NCBI GenBank assembly: GCA_036785705.1
Contig: JAWUZG010000013.1
Span: 20,617,001-20,681,000, forward strand
Source of the DNA: Acanthornis magna
Taxonomy: Eukaryota; Chordata; Aves; Passeriformes; Acanthizidae
Reading direction: 5' to 3'
Length of the DNA: 64,000 nt
The position numbers and the translations under genes are program-made. The notes under the pieces are model-generated. The model had not been told where the DNA came from and did not search any database. It worked only from the letters and a program-made list of their open reading frames with translations. Shown here one piece after another: positions 12,577 to 25,115 of this stretch (its first letter is position 1; the number at the start of each line of letters is the position of its first letter).

Positions 12577-13704
12577 GCTACAATTCAGAATAGCAAAGGC
12601 TTTGGGGTTTTCTGTGTTCTCTAAACTCCAATCAATCTTTGCAACTCAGACAAATAATTCGGTGAGTTAGTTTGGGAGATAATTTTAACCCCAGCACGTT
12701 AATATATACTGATTTTTCCAGTCTCCTTTTATGCCTTGCCTAAAGTCCTGATGGATGAAAACCCCTTGAAATTGTGAATATAACAGAATTAATTTTTCAT
12801 CCCATGCATAGCTGGCATTTTTACCCCTTTGCCATAGCATGCCATTGAGGCTGACTTTAATATGTTTTAATGAAGACATTTCCAGGGACAGAAAAACTTT
12901 TGAAAATACATTAGATATCCATAAAGAGGATTTAATTTCACATCAAAATATCTGTGTTAGGAAGAAAACCATGGGCACCATCCTTCTCTGGGCCATGCCA
13001 AGGATGGCCATGGCCATCCATTCCCAGGGACATTTGAAATGGGACCTCTGGGGTTTATTTTGGTTGAGAAAATCTCATTGTGAAGAAAAATCAGCTGCAG
13101 GTGACATCGGTGCTATAAGAGATAGAGCATAAAAAAATCAGAATAATGTGTGCACACAGTTAAGAAACTGGAGCACACACAGGTGAGTTCAGAGCATTGC
13201 CTGAGCTCCACTGTTATTTATGTAGAAATAAAATCTAACAGAAACCCATGCATCACACTGAACTTTGTTTTCTTTTGGATAACGGATCATAAAAATATAG
13301 ATCTATCAATATACAGCAAGATGGACCTCACCAAAGCAGGTATGGATTTAGGCATTAGGATCAGTGGCCAATCAGAAGGAAGATCAGTGTTTAAAAGAGC
13401 ATTAAAATGACCATTATAATAAAAATAGCAGAGGAAAAAAAGCAGACAAATGCTCAGGAAACTGGTGGAGCTTTTTTCCCTTTAGAACTACACTCAGCAT
13501 TTGCTTGAGAAGAATGAGGATACCTTGAAGAATGAATGTACAATCACTTATTTGGACTGGTAAACTACAGGATTAAAAATCAGAAGTTTTTTTTCATCTG
13601 TTACAAACTCCTTGTTTTATTGTAGGATATTGTCCAAAGGAGAATTTTTACATTGCTTTGAAAGCATTTTACAGCCAAGGGTGCAGAGTTATGGTAAAGA
13701 CATC

Positions 13705-13850
13705 TCAGAATCATGGGATGGTTTGGGTTTGAAGGGACCCTGAACCCCATCCAGGGACACCTTCCACTGTCCCAGGCTGCTCCAAGCCCCGTCCAACGTG
13801 GCCTGGGACACTGACAGGGATGGAGCAGCCACAGCTATCCAGAACCTCTG
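13705..13850 (-). mobile_element. CR1 3'-end fragment
   Basis: The + strand starts CAGAATCATGGGATGGTTTG and continues with CACTGTCCCAGGCTGCTCC, ending near CACAGCTATCCAGAACC. More diverged and internally shortened compared with the other copies. Confidence 0.85.
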
Positions 13851-13904
13851 TAGTTAACTTAAAATTCTTCCTCACACATCTTTGGATTTGATTCTTATAC
13901 TCAA

Positions 13905-13985
13905 ATACTCATATATATACACTTATACCTTATATATATGTGTACACACTTATATGCTTTTATATCTACATAGATGCATATGGAC
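13905..13985. repeat. TA-rich low-complexity/simple repeat
   Basis: Runs of ATATATATAC, TATATATATGTG and ACACTTATA in a degenerate TA/CA-rich stretch just after the CR1 fragment. Confidence 0.7.
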
Positions 13986-15330
13986 ATTTAACTAAATATT
14001 TAATATTTAAGACCTGCATCAGAGGATAATGACAACTGATGTGGTAAAAGGATGAGGACCAGATTTACCAAAAATCTGCAGGGGATTAGCACAGTCAGAA
14101 CATTTTCGCACAGAGAGGAGAGCATTCATATACATTTCTATCCTCTTTTACCAATTTCCTTAAGCATAATGCACTTGCTCAGAAATTGATTTTTTGGAAG
14201 CAGCTATGATAAAAAATAACCCATCTTCCTCTACAGGAGTATTTTATTCCCATAACTTCCTCCGAAAATATTCTTCGCATCAAAACAAGCACTTAAAATA
14301 CCTAACTAACAGCGAGGCTCCCAGTGGCGACTCTGGAGTACTCTCATTTTTTATTGGCAATGTGCTCACTGATTTCAGCAGGGCTTTGGGTAGCTTGGAG
14401 TGGTGTTTGGCTGCGAAAACCCCAAAACAAGAGGAGTACAATGGTGTAACCCTGACCACGTGCCACTTCTCACTTCACCTTCTGGTTTGGAAATGTTCTT
14501 TCCATGCTCTGCACAGAATCCTGAAATCTTGTTATGGAAATGAAAAATTAATGCACACTTAATTCCCTGCGTTTCGGAATGGAGCTCTGCCCCACCAGGG
14601 ACAGCAGCTTTTCGGGATCCTTTTTGGGATGGCTTTGCAGCTGGGGGAGGAATATCTTCCCTGGATCATCACTTTGCTCTAAGTGTGGTGAAAAAAATAT
14701 GGGAAACCACCTGAGGTCCGAAGGAAAAACAACAAACCTGAATGGATTCCTTGGAATTGGGCTGGGAAAGTGGGAAAATGTCTGCACCGTGCGGGGTTTT
14801 TAAACCTGGGAAAATGCGGTTTGGTTGTAAGGTCCCTCTGATTGCACACCTGGCTTTCCTTGGTGTGTCAGCCAATGCTTACTTTGCCTACAGCATTTTC
14901 TTAATAACCTCTAATGATAATTGAGTTTGACCTTCTTTTAGTGCTGAACCCAGCCATATCTGCCATTGTCTTTTTCTTTTTTGAACATTTCTGGAGCTCT
15001 CATCCCTCTGCTGTGCCTCACCAAAGCTCCCCTTACCCAAACACATCTCATCCAGCTGCAAAGATATATTTTTGAGAAAAGAGAAGAAATTGAAGTTATC
15101 TGTATAAACTAAAGAAAGGAGCTCAGTCTATCAGATAAGCTCACAAAAGCCAGCCATGCATTCAAAATCTTCATGGGTCGTTTAATAATTAACTGCATTC
15201 TGAAAAGCTGGTTGATGTTTTTCAGCTCAAGAACTTGTGCTTATTATAGGCACAGCTTAGAGTGTTTGTCTCAGCAGAGGAGAACATGGAAACACAACCT
15301 GGAGTTTTTATTCTTCCCCGTAAAAAGAAA
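13986..15330. other. Unique intergenic DNA, no gene seen
   Basis: Includes a 122-codon frame at 14194-14562 with no recognised domain. Otherwise AT-rich single-copy sequence. Confidence 0.55.
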
Positions 15331-15440
15331 AATTGTGGAATTATGGAATTATTGAGGTTGGAAGAGATCTTCAGTGACCACTGCCCTGGGGAGCCTCTTC
15401 AGTGCCTGACTTTGCTCTGGGGGAAGAACCTTTTCCTCAT
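15331..15440 (-). mobile_element. Old CR1 fragment (different subfamily)
   Basis: GGAATTATTGAGGTTGGAAG, then CTGGGGAGCCTCTTCAGTGC and a GGGAAGAACCTTTTCC tail match the CR1 type whose terminus reads ATCATTAAGGTTGGAAAAGA. More diverged than the main subfamily in this window. Confidence 0.7.
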
Positions 15441-15858
15441 AGGATTTATTTATAGATTTATATATGTATTCACATATTTTTAAAAAAGCAACTGGAGTAA
15501 AAAGATAATTGAAATTCCAGCATATTTTTCCCTTTTTTCTTTAAATATGTATGTCCCTATTTGTTAAAAGAACCACGAACGATTAAATATCCTCAAGGAG
15601 AAAGAACTCAGACAATATGTTAAGCTGGCTGATGAATTACACTTAAAAACCTTATTTTAGATCATGAGCTATATTTATGATCCTTGTGCCCTTGATCTGT
15701 GGTCTGTGTCCATATCTCTTGAAGAAAGGTTTCCTTTCGCCATAATTAGCACTATTGTGGAAGACAAAAAGTGCTAATGAGAAGTAGCTGAGGGGAATAT
15801 TTTGCTTTGTAAAAAGCCTTTGAGTGAGACCTTCCCAGGCTGTTCCTGGGGAGAGGAG

Positions 15859-16111
15859 CCCATCCCATCCCATCCCATCCCATCCCATCCCATCCCATCC
15901 ATCCCATCCCATCCCATCCCATCCCATCCCATCCCATCCCATCCATCCCATCCCATCCCATCCCATCCCATCCCATCCCATCCCATCCCATCCCATCCCA
16001 TCCATCCCATCCCATCCCATCCCATCCCATCCCATCCCATCCCATCCCATCCCATCCCATCCATCCCATCCCATCCCATCCCATCCCATCCCATCCCATC
16101 CCGTCCCATCC
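15859..16111. repeat. (CATCC)n microsatellite, about 50 units with regular interruptions
   Basis: A pentanucleotide CATCC array over about 250 bp. One-base-short units (CATCCATCC) occur at 15896, 15940, 15999 and 16058, that is 44, 59 and 59 bp apart, suggesting a 59-bp higher-order unit. The last units contain a CGTCC variant. No flanking CR1 was recognised. Confidence 0.97.
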
Positions 16112-16509
16112 CTAAGCAGGGGCACAGAAAAGCACTGGGCACGGGACTGAGTCCCAAACTGAAACCTCTATTTCTGCCCCAAATCACTGCTTCCTGATCT
16201 TCCTTTTCCTTGAAGGAATCACTTCCCAGTTCCCCATTTTCCTATTGCAGAAGCATTTAATTCCTCTGGGTGCCCAGGAGTAGAAGGTAATCTGAAAACT
16301 GCTGTTTCTGTGGACAGCCCAGCAATCCAACTGCAGGTCCTGGGAACTCCATTTCCCTGCTGGAAGCACAGGAGCACAGGAGAGGGAGACAGGTTGGAAT
16401 TATTTATTTCATTCCAGCTTAGGTCCTCAGCTTTGCTTGGGAATTCAATGGGATTTATTTGAGTGCTCGACTCTCTCTGCACCTCTCCACTTGTCAGTGC
16501 CTGCCAGAG

Positions 16510-17060
16510 GATCATGGAATGGTTTGGATTGGGATAGAGCTCAAAAATCACTCAGTGCCACCCCTGCCATGGCAGGGACACCTCCCACTGTCCCAGGCTG
16601 CTCCAAGCCCCAGTGTCCAGCCTGGCCTTGGACACTGCCAGGGATCCAGGGGCAGCCACAGCTGCTCTGGGAATTCCATCCCAGGGCCTGCCCACCCTCC
16701 CAGGAACAATTCCTTCCCAATATCCCATGTAATTTTATCCACTTCCATCTTTAAGCCATTCCCTGTGTCCTGTCCCTCCGTCCCTTGTCCCCAGTCCCTC
16801 TCCAGCTCTCCTGGAGCCCTTCAGGCCCTGCCAGGAGCTCTGAGGTCTCTCTGGAGCCTTCTCCTCTCCAGGGAGCACCCCCAGCTCTCCCAGCCTGGCT
16901 CCAGAGGTTCTCCAGCCCTGGAACATCTCCGTGGCTCCTCTGGACTCTCTCCAGCAGCTCCACATCCTCCTCATGCTGAGGACCCCAGAGTTGGAGTCAG
17001 AGCTCCAGGTGGGCTCTCACCAGAGCAGAGTGGAGGTGGAGAGCCACCTTTCTCCTCTTG
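16510..17060 (-). mobile_element. CR1 LINE 3'-end fragment (about 550 bp)
   Basis: Begins ATCATGGAATGGTTTGGATT on the + strand. It contains the core CTCCCACTGTCCCAGGC, then CCCTTGTCCCCAGTCCC, AGCAGCTCCACATCCTCC and GGTGGGCTCTCACCAGAGC. One of the longest CR1 copies here; still without an intact reverse-transcriptase frame. Confidence 0.93.
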
Positions 17061-17685
17061 ATTAAATGTATGTGATCTAAAGCTTTGTAGGTCAAATAAT
17101 TTACAATTTTAAGCTTGTTCTTTGGATTTTGCAAAAGGGGAGAGAATTTACAATTCTAAACACCTAAGCCTGCTCTCCATGAAAACTTAATGGTTTAATT
17201 TTTCTCTTATATATCTTTCATAAACTCTCCTTTGAGAGGGGCTCCTTGCCAGATTTCAACAAGACCCTGAGCTGTTCCTCTGCCCCCAAACATGACAGTG
17301 CCAGCGTCGCCTGTGCTTCCCAGGGACTGCACTGGGAAAAGGGCTTGGAAATATCCTCCTGTCACAAGGAATTGCGGAGTGCGGGCTAGGGCAAAATGAG
17401 TGACAGTGAAATGTGATTTGGAAGTGTCAGCGCTGACAGGAAATGATAGAATGAGTGTATTTTCTCAGGAGAACTTGTCACAGCCGTGGGTAAGGAAATG
17501 ATGAACTGTGTTTGGCAGAAGTCTCATCCTCTCTTTGAAATCAACGAGGAAAAAAAGTAACCCCTCCCGGAGATCATTCCCTCCCCAGAAGCTGCTTGCA
17601 GAAAAAAATGCATCAGGAATGAAATTCTAGGGGAACTTTTTATTCTGGTGGGGATTTTTTTCTAGTTTGGAAAGCAGGAAGAACG

Positions 17686-17802
17686 ATATAGATAAAGATA
17701 TAGATATATAGATATAGATATACATATGCATATATAGATATATATCTACCTATATATCTCTCTATCTATATCTGTATCTCTATATCTATATCTAGATATA
17801 TC

Positions 17803-17850
<48 letters not shown>

Positions 17851-18158
17851 CCTAGATATAGATATAGGTATAGATATAGATATCTATCTACCTATATCTA
17901 TATCTATTTATATCTATCTATATCTAGATCTAGATCTGGATCTAGATATAGTCATAGACATAGATATGGATATGTATCTATATCTATCTACCTATATCTA
18001 TATCTATATCTATATCTATATCTGTATCTATCTGTATCTATCTACCTATATCTAGATCTAGATCTAGATCTATATCTAGTTATAAATAACTATGTATATC
18101 TATCTACCTATATCTATAAATATATCTGTATCTGTATCTATATCTATATCTATCTAAA
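17686..18158. repeat. TATC/GATA-rich compound microsatellite
   Basis: About 470 bp of mixed GATATA, TATC and TCTA motifs. A pure tetranucleotide TCTA run of about 12 units lies near 17803-17850. Elsewhere the tract interleaves TATATC hexamers and TAGATC segments. Because GATA and TATC blocks alternate, it has strong internal inverted-repeat potential. Confidence 0.95.
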
Positions 18159-18504
18159 ATGCAGAAGTTGTACAAACACTGGTTGAAATGAAGAGGGGAT
18201 GCCCCCAGAAGCCCCTAATTGAATCTCACACTTAATTGCACCCTCACTGAACCTCGGGCTCAGGGATTGAGTCCGTGCATCCAGGAGGGCTCGTGTGGGA
18301 ATTCCACAGCATCCCACACTCCCAGGGATCAGCCCAAGAGCTTCTGCAGAGTGGCAAATAAAACAAAACTTGACCTTGCTCTGGGTTCCCATCTTTTCTG
18401 TGGAATGCTGTGCCTAATTCTCATGCTGAGTGGGAATTTTGTGCTCCAGCACATGGTTTAGTGTTTTCAGATATTCCTGATATGTAAAGTACGAGGGAAA
18501 AGGG

Positions 18505-18818
18505 AGATGGCAGGAAGGTTGGAGAGGGACTTTGGACAAGGGATGGAGGGACAGGACAAGGGGGAATGGATCCAAACTGCCAGGGGGTAGACTTAGGTTG
18601 GATTTTGGGAAGGAATTGCTCCCTGGGAGGGTGGGCAGGCCCTGGCACAGGTGCCCAGAGCAGCTGTGGCTGCCCCTGGATCCCTGGCAGTGTCCCAGGC
18701 CAGGCTGGACAGGGCTTGGAGCAGCCTGGGACAGTGGGAGGTGTCCCTGCCATGGCAGGGGTGGCACTGGATGAGTTTTAACTTCCCTTCCAACACAAAA
18801 CATTCTGGGATTCCATGA
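18505..18818 (+). mobile_element. CR1 LINE 3'-end fragment
   Basis: Sense CR1: GGAGAGGGACTTTGGACAAG, then GGATGGAGGGACAGGACAAG, the core GGGACAGTGGGAGGTGTCCC, and the tail CCCTTCCAACACAAAACATT ending at GGGATTCCATGA. Confidence 0.93.
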
Positions 18819-19185
18819 AAAACTGTTGCATGGCCACTGACAGATAATTTAATGGTTTTCGGCTTTTCTTCCATGTATTGGGTTTTGTCTGAAGCTCTGG
18901 AATATTCACTCCTAGGTGGAAAAAAAAAGAAAAAAATACGTGTAATTATTTAAATGAATAATTTGGACAGTGAGGAATATTCAGGTCTATCCAAATCTTA
19001 ATTGTTCTTATAGACAGTTGTGTATTTGTTGCCTCAAACATGCACACGTTTCACTCTAAAATTGTCCTTTGCTGCATTTTCCCAGTATTCTCCCACTTCC
19101 AGCAGTCGTCTCCCAGCCCTGCAAATGGGAATTTTTTTTAGGATATTTTTTGGTCTGCAGTTTATATACTTTTAATAGTATGTGA

Positions 19186-19292
19186 ATAGTATATAGTAGT
19201 ATATATAGATAGTGTATATAGATAGTGTATATATAAATATATATATATATAAAAATATACATATCTATACACACACGCACACACACACACAC
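19186..19292. repeat. Compound TA/CA microsatellite
   Basis: A TATAGATAGTG repeat (two copies), an (AT)n run, and then a (CA)n run near 19270-19292. Adjacent frames translate to low-complexity peptides and are not genes. Confidence 0.9.
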
Positions 19293-20018
19293 TATTCATC
19301 TCCTGGGAACGTCCCTGAGCATTCCAGAAATCCCTTTACTCCATATGCCCACAAAGAGAGCACAATATTGCACATCAGGCGAAAATACCATTAGAAGAAG
19401 CTTCTTTTAAAACACAGTTCTCTAAAACTTCAGATTTGCAACTTTGTTCCACTTTTCCAAGTAATAAAACAAAAAAAAAGGAGTATTTTAAGGTTCTATC
19501 ACTCGACACCAGGGGAATAGAGAGGATACAGAGCAAAAGTTATGATCTTTTTTTCTTTGGTGTCCCAGATAATGCACTTTCATATTGCTGACAATTTTTA
19601 CAAGACTTTTCTTCCTTGTTTCTTGGGAATGGGCACAGGCACATCACAGAGCGAGGAAGGGCTCCATCATCATCTTCCCCTCCTTCCAGCTCTTTCTTTG
19701 TTCCCTGCCTCATTGTGTAACCAGCCCACTGCAAAATCAGTCTGGGGCTTCAGGCTGAGTCTGTCTCTCATAACCATTAGGAGAAGCTCACAGAGCCTAA
19801 TGCATCTCATTTCATGAGAAACACTCCAAGCATTTTTTTGCCTCATCCACAACCGTTTTATTTTCCTGAGCATCAATTGGAAGCGATGAGGCAGAGAGAC
19901 ACTGCAAAGGGACAGAAAAATGATTTTTTTTTTTTCCTCTATGTGGTCAATACTGTGTGGTCTGGTTTGGGGGACCCTTCCCATCGGGTTTAGGAAATAT
20001 GATCCTCATCACACCTCG

Positions 20019-20328
20019 TGCTGGTTCTGGCTGGGATGGAGGGAATAACGCTGAGAACACATCAATATTTTGAGGTCAAGGCCTTCTCAGTGCCCCAGGC
20101 TCTGCCAGAGAGGAGCTGCACGAGAATTTGGGGAGCACAGCCAGGACAAGTGACCTGAACTGGCCAAAAGGATATTCCACACCTGGGAGTGGCAGGCCCA
20201 GTCTGTAAACTGGGGGAACTGGCTGGGAACCACTGATCTTAGCTGGGGCACAGGGGCTGAGCATCACTGCTCTGTCTGAGGCTTTATTCTCCTCTCTCTC
20301 TCTTCTTTATTATTATTAAACTATGACA
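20019..20328 (+). mobile_element. Songbird ERVL-like solo LTR, degraded
   Basis: TGCTGGTTCTGGCTGGGATG at the 5' end, ACTGGCCAAAAGGATATTCC in the middle, AAACTGGGGGAACTGGCTGG downstream, then a TTATTATTATTAAACT poly(A)-signal-like region, and an end at CTATGACA. These match a common songbird ERVL-type LTR as I recall it, shortened to about 310 bp. Flanking pentamers CCTCG (20014-20018) and CTCCG (20029+300, i.e. 20329-20333) share 3 of 5 bases and may be a decayed target-site duplication. No internal retroviral genes are present. Confidence 0.75.
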
Positions 20329-22146
20329 CTCCGAAAAATATTTCTGGTTACTTTGAGTGAAAGATCTAAAAGTTATTTTAGCTTTTGTCCTTTAAAATAA
20401 ATTTTTTAAAGCCTCCGACGTCAGTCAAACACAGGAATAGTCACAGTCCTTGCTCACACTTAATAAGAGCTGAAGCCTGATGGCTTGAGCACCCACATTA
20501 GAGATTCTCCAGCAATTTTATCATTAATTTATCTTTCATTCAGCAGAGTTTGGGCTGCCTGTTCCTCTCCCTTGAAACGGGAGGGAAAAACAGAGCCACC
20601 TTCAGCACCAAGGTAGGGGGAAATGAATTCTTTATGAACCGCCCTCCGTATTTTCCAAGAAGTAAATTATTTCTTACATTTCAAGCTAAAATAAAAGTTG
20701 GCTGTGGGAGGAGAGTTGGCAGAACTTTGACATTTCCTCTGGAGCTCCTTTGCTGCATTTACATCTACGGTCTTTAGGCCCTGGAATTCCCATGTTTTGA
20801 GGGAATTCATGGATGCTCCCAGCCTCGCCAGCTGGCAGCAACGCAGCAACCACGCATGAACAGCCAAAATTTCTAGCATTAGTCCCCATCCCCATGCCAG
20901 GGAGCAGTTTTAAACCACTCCTGCAGCTGACTGGGGAGAAGGTTCCATTTCCAGCGCGTTTATCCATCAGGGATGCACAGCTAAACCTTTTTTTAGTTGA
21001 ATACATCCAATGGCTCCAAGTTATTGCTGATGGGTCTTGTCTTCATGCTGGGAGGTGCAGGATCTTCTGGACAAAGCCAGGTCCTGAAGGAAGGAATCAG
21101 GGAGAAATCTCTGATGGAAAGTCCGTGGCAGATGTTTCTGTATTTAATATTAGCTGCAGTGAATTAATGTACTGCAATTTTTACTGTTTTCCAGACAAAA
21201 AAATGAAAACTTCTTCTTCCCACCCGCATGCAAAAGAGAGACGAAATTTTTTTATTGTTAAAGGAAATCAAGAAATCAACAGAAAGGAGTTGAAGGGACA
21301 TTTATAGAGAAGTTCAGTTGATTCAATACATGAGATTAATGCCATAGTGAGGAAAATAGAGATTTGATGTTGATCTTGCTCATTGTTCCACTGGTTCATT
21401 GCTACTGTTGGATTTTACCAGAAGAAATTCAATGTGGTTTTTGCAATTTATTTGTAATACCTTCCCTTAGTCACAGACTGCAGGATTAGGCCTAATTTTG
21501 CAAATATTATGTATAGAATTGATTTCACAAGGTGTTTTGCTCTGAATTTCGGGTTAGATGGAGACAATATGGAAAAAATGTACAATCTAGAGTAGCACAA
21601 ACCTTCTGCAGTGTCACTGATCCTGGTATTTTATTGCACATGAGCCAGAGCCCTGAAGCAGAGGAAGGATCCAAATATTCTGGGAGCCCAATTTTAATGA
21701 AGGAGTTCATCCCTTTGAAAGGGCAAAAGCTCTAAGAGGCAAACTGACAGCAAACTTCTCAGAAATGCTGATTGCATTTGATTAAAAAAACCAAAAACAA
21801 AAACAGAAGAGATATTTTTCTCTCTTAATCCCTTCAAGTGAGGAGGAATCTTCACAATAAAAAAAATTTTAAAAAAGACTCATTGCTCTCCACGTGATAT
21901 CCAAAAATGTCTGCCATTTCCTGGGGGCTTGAAGAGAAAGAGAAGGAGAAAAGAAGCTCATGAAATCCAAAATCACCCAGGAATCCTTATTAATGACTGC
22001 AGCTCGTTTCCAGTGGCTCCAGTGCCCTCCTCACCCTGCGCTGCTCCTCGGGAGCTGCTGAAGGGCAGCACAGCTCCCAGTCCTTTCTGGGGGAAATCAG
22101 GAGCCAGGGAATTCGGGGAGAAATTCTGGATTTGCTGCAGCAGGCG
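20329..22146. other. Unique intergenic DNA, no gene seen
   Basis: A 164-codon frame at 20813-21307 is the longest here. It has no domain, and I see no start context or splice pattern supporting it. Confidence 0.55.
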
Positions 22147-22350
22147 AGGAAGGATTTCCTGGCTGGGAGGGTGGGCAGGCCCTGGCAGAGGTGCCCAGAG
22201 CAGCTGTGGCTGCCCCTGGATCCCTGGCAGTGTCCAAGGCCAGGCTGGACATTGGGGCTGGAGCAGTTGGGACAGTGGGAGGTGTCCCTGCCATGGCTTT
22301 TAGAGGAGCTTTCAGGTCCTTTCCTACCCTGACCAGCCACAGTTTCACGA
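22147..22350 (+). mobile_element. CR1 3'-end fragment
   Basis: GGCTGGGAGGGTGGGCAGGC, then AGCAGCTGTGGCTGCCCCTG, and the core ending CCTGCCATGGC. The 3' tail (CAGGTCCTTTCCTACCC) is diverged. Confidence 0.88.
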
Positions 22351-22942
22351 GGATGGTTGGAGACATTCACCAACCCAGCCCAACCACGAAGGTGGAGATC
22401 CTCCAGCCCAGGACCCCAAACAGCAAAGTCCTTTCAGTTTCCAATTCTTGTGCCAGGTCCATCCCTCACCACTCCCAGCTCCCCTCCCAGGAAGCTTTAG
22501 GTGCAGATGTGCTGTCTCATTTTCCCACTTGGGAAGCTGAATTATTTCCCAGCCGTCTGACACCTCAGGGAGGTTCGTTGTCCCTGGAGGTCCAACCAAA
22601 CCCAAAGGAAACGGAAAGAATTTCTCCTCATTTAATCTTACTCTGCCGAAATATCCACAGATGTGGAGCTGTGTGTCCTAAATAGCACATCTATCATTTT
22701 GCTTTTGCTTGGATAAAGTTTGCCCTTAGGGAGTCCCAGGAAATCTGTCTTAAAATTACCAACCCTCTGTCATCTGAAATTATGTCATTTGTGAGTTCCA
22801 AATGAGAAAGAAACTTCAGCTGCCTTCTTGCTTTGCTCCAGTTTAGTCAAGGATTAGGAAGGTGCTTTGAAACGCTTCAGATTAATTTTTAAGATGCACC
22901 AAAGCTCTGTTCTTTCCCATTTGGGCCAAATCCACTTCCACT

Positions 22943-23016
22943 CATGGGATCATCGAATCACGGAATTATTAAGTTTGGAAAAGACCTCTGAGATCATTGA
23001 GTCCAACCATGGGCAG
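22943..23016 (-). mobile_element. CR1 3' terminus (older subfamily)
   Basis: GGAATTATTAAGTTTGGAAA, then AGACCTCTGAGATCATTGAG and TCCAACCATGG are the antisense of the CR1 type ending in CTCTAAGGTCTTTTCCAACC. Confidence 0.8.
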
Positions 23017-25013
23017 ATCTGGGGGCTGATCTTGGCTGTGGGAGGGCTCCTCCCAGACCTCTTCCCAAATTTAGTTTTGGGTGAGTATTCCTTCATATTT
23101 CACTGGAAAAATGATCTCTACCTACCTTGCCTTAAATGACCCAAGAATGTATTCATAACACTTCACAAAAGACATAATCTGAAATAGAACAGATAAGAAC
23201 ATACAAAAGCAGTGCTGATCACAAGAAAAAAAAGGGAAAAAAAATCCTAAATTTTTTCTGCCTTCCCCTCAACCTTTTATTCCTACCACTAAGAAGAATT
23301 TATATCTATAAGATGCAGGTGGGTAGAATGGAAGGTGAAATGGCTTTGAGGTTTTTTCCCCAGACATTCTTGCCCCTTGTCTGCTCCCACTGGTGCTCCC
23401 CATGCTTTTCCCAAGCTGAATTCCCCCGATCAGATGCAGCAGTGGATCCATCCCCAGGGATGAAGGCTGCAGGGATGTTTCCTGGCCTGCAGGAATCTTT
23501 TTCCTGACAGATCTTTGCCCAATAATGTTATAAAATAGGATGGAGAAGGCCCAGTTGTGCTGCTGAATAGCCCAAGCCACCAACCCCTGTAAAAAGGTGG
23601 GACACAGGAGGAAGAAAAGATAGGGAATTGCAAGGGCCAGGCGCAGGAAAAAGATTTTCAGGGCAAAGCACAATTCAACCCTACTGAAATTTGATGGATT
23701 TATGACTTAATTCCAACTGACCAGGACAAGGATGCTCATATCAAAGGTCAAAGGCAGGCAGTGCCACGGCACAGGGAAAATCCAACCAACAGCCACAGTT
23801 TGACTTGAAGAAAGGAAAAGGCAAAATAAGTTCTATCAGAGAAGTGCTCTCCTTACATGCCCAAAAGGCACAACTAAAATAGGAGCAGAGAGCATAAGAC
23901 AATTAAAAATATGTTTATTATGACATTGTGACTGAACCCAGCAAACTCCTGAAGGACCAAGCCCTGAATTTCTCTCCATTTTTGAGTACATAGTGATTGA
24001 TGCATTCAATGTTCAAAATGTATTTTTAATTTATTCAAATGTCAGAGAAACCACAGCAAAATCCAGCCACTGACCTAGATTTATCCATTCCCATGCCTGA
24101 AATTTGGCTTTCACTGATAAAAGATAAAAAGCAATTTACTGTTTCTTGAAATTGGCCGTATATAATAATAGATGATTAATTATTTTTAAAAGCATTAAGT
24201 TTAAGCACCATTTCATTCCCCCTCCAGGTCAGGAAGGCTGTCTGTTATGTTGGTGATAGGATATGGAACAAGATACATAAAAACCTCCCTGGCAAAATCA
24301 CCTCAGGGTTCCTTTCTTTCCAGCTGGAGTTGCTTTCTTTTCTTAAAATGAAAAAACAAAATTAACAAAAAACAAAAACAAAAAAAACCCCTAAAACAAA
24401 ATTAATTGTTTCTCATTCACTGACACATGCTATTTGTGGATTTTTAGAATTTATTTTTTATTTTAACTGACTGAAACAAGTTCATGTGGATCTCTGCTGA
24501 AATATCAACAAGGGTAAGCACAGATCTTTAGGTTTTTCTAAAGGATAATAAGCCAATTTACATGGCCTAACAGCATTACAGAATTGGTTATACAGCATTG
24601 CCCACGGGAGCAGATAAAGCTGCTCTCTAATGCTCTGGAAAGATCCAGGGTCATCAGCTGGAATAAGAACAGGCTCTGACATCTGTGGCTGGTGCCCCTC
24701 AAACCACGGAACATGGGGAGGACGTCAGAAAACAACTGCTCACTGTGCAGTTCTGGGGACAGTCCTGTCCAGGGCTGCTCCCGTGGCACTTCCCGAGGAA
24801 GTTCAGCAGTTTCACTCCATCCAAAACCAGGAGGGATCAGGGAACTTCGTCCAGCAGCCAGCCGGGAGGATCCCAACATTCCTTATATAAAAAAGGCCCT
24901 GAACTCCGGACGGATGGCGCGGATGAATTCTCTCTGCAGAATCCTCTCTGCAGTGCCCACCCTCCAGCTGGATCTCCATGAATCCATCGGTGCAAACTGC
25001 AGCTGTCCAAGGT
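23017..25013. other. Unique intergenic DNA, no gene seen
   Basis: Single-copy sequence with A-rich runs near 23225-23245 and 24345-24395. Frames of 113-134 codons at 23269-23673 and 24538-25081 overlap on opposite strands and lack recognised motifs. Confidence 0.55.
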
Positions 25014-25115
25014 GTTGGATGGGGCCTGGAGCCACCTGGGACAGCGGAAGGTGTCCCTGCCCATGGTGGGATGAGTTTTAAGGTCCCTTCCAACCCAAAC
25101 CACTCTGATTCTCTA
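25014..25115 (+). mobile_element. CR1 3' terminus
   Basis: TGGGACAGCGGAAGGTGTCC, then GGTGGGATGAGTTTTAAGG and CCCTTCCAACCCAAACCACT. Only the last about 100 bp of the element. Confidence 0.88.

Noticed and set aside
15652..16197. Frames encoding Gly/Met/Trp/Asp or Pro/Ser/His/Ile repeats
   Set aside because: Translations of the CATCC pentanucleotide array, not proteins.
16459..17061. 200-codon frame
   Set aside because: Lies entirely within an antisense CR1; similar peptides (GHLPLSQAAPSP) recur at every CR1 copy.
20813..21307. 164-codon frame as a possible gene
   Set aside because: No recognised domain, no promoter or splice context; length is compatible with chance in 64 kb read in six frames.
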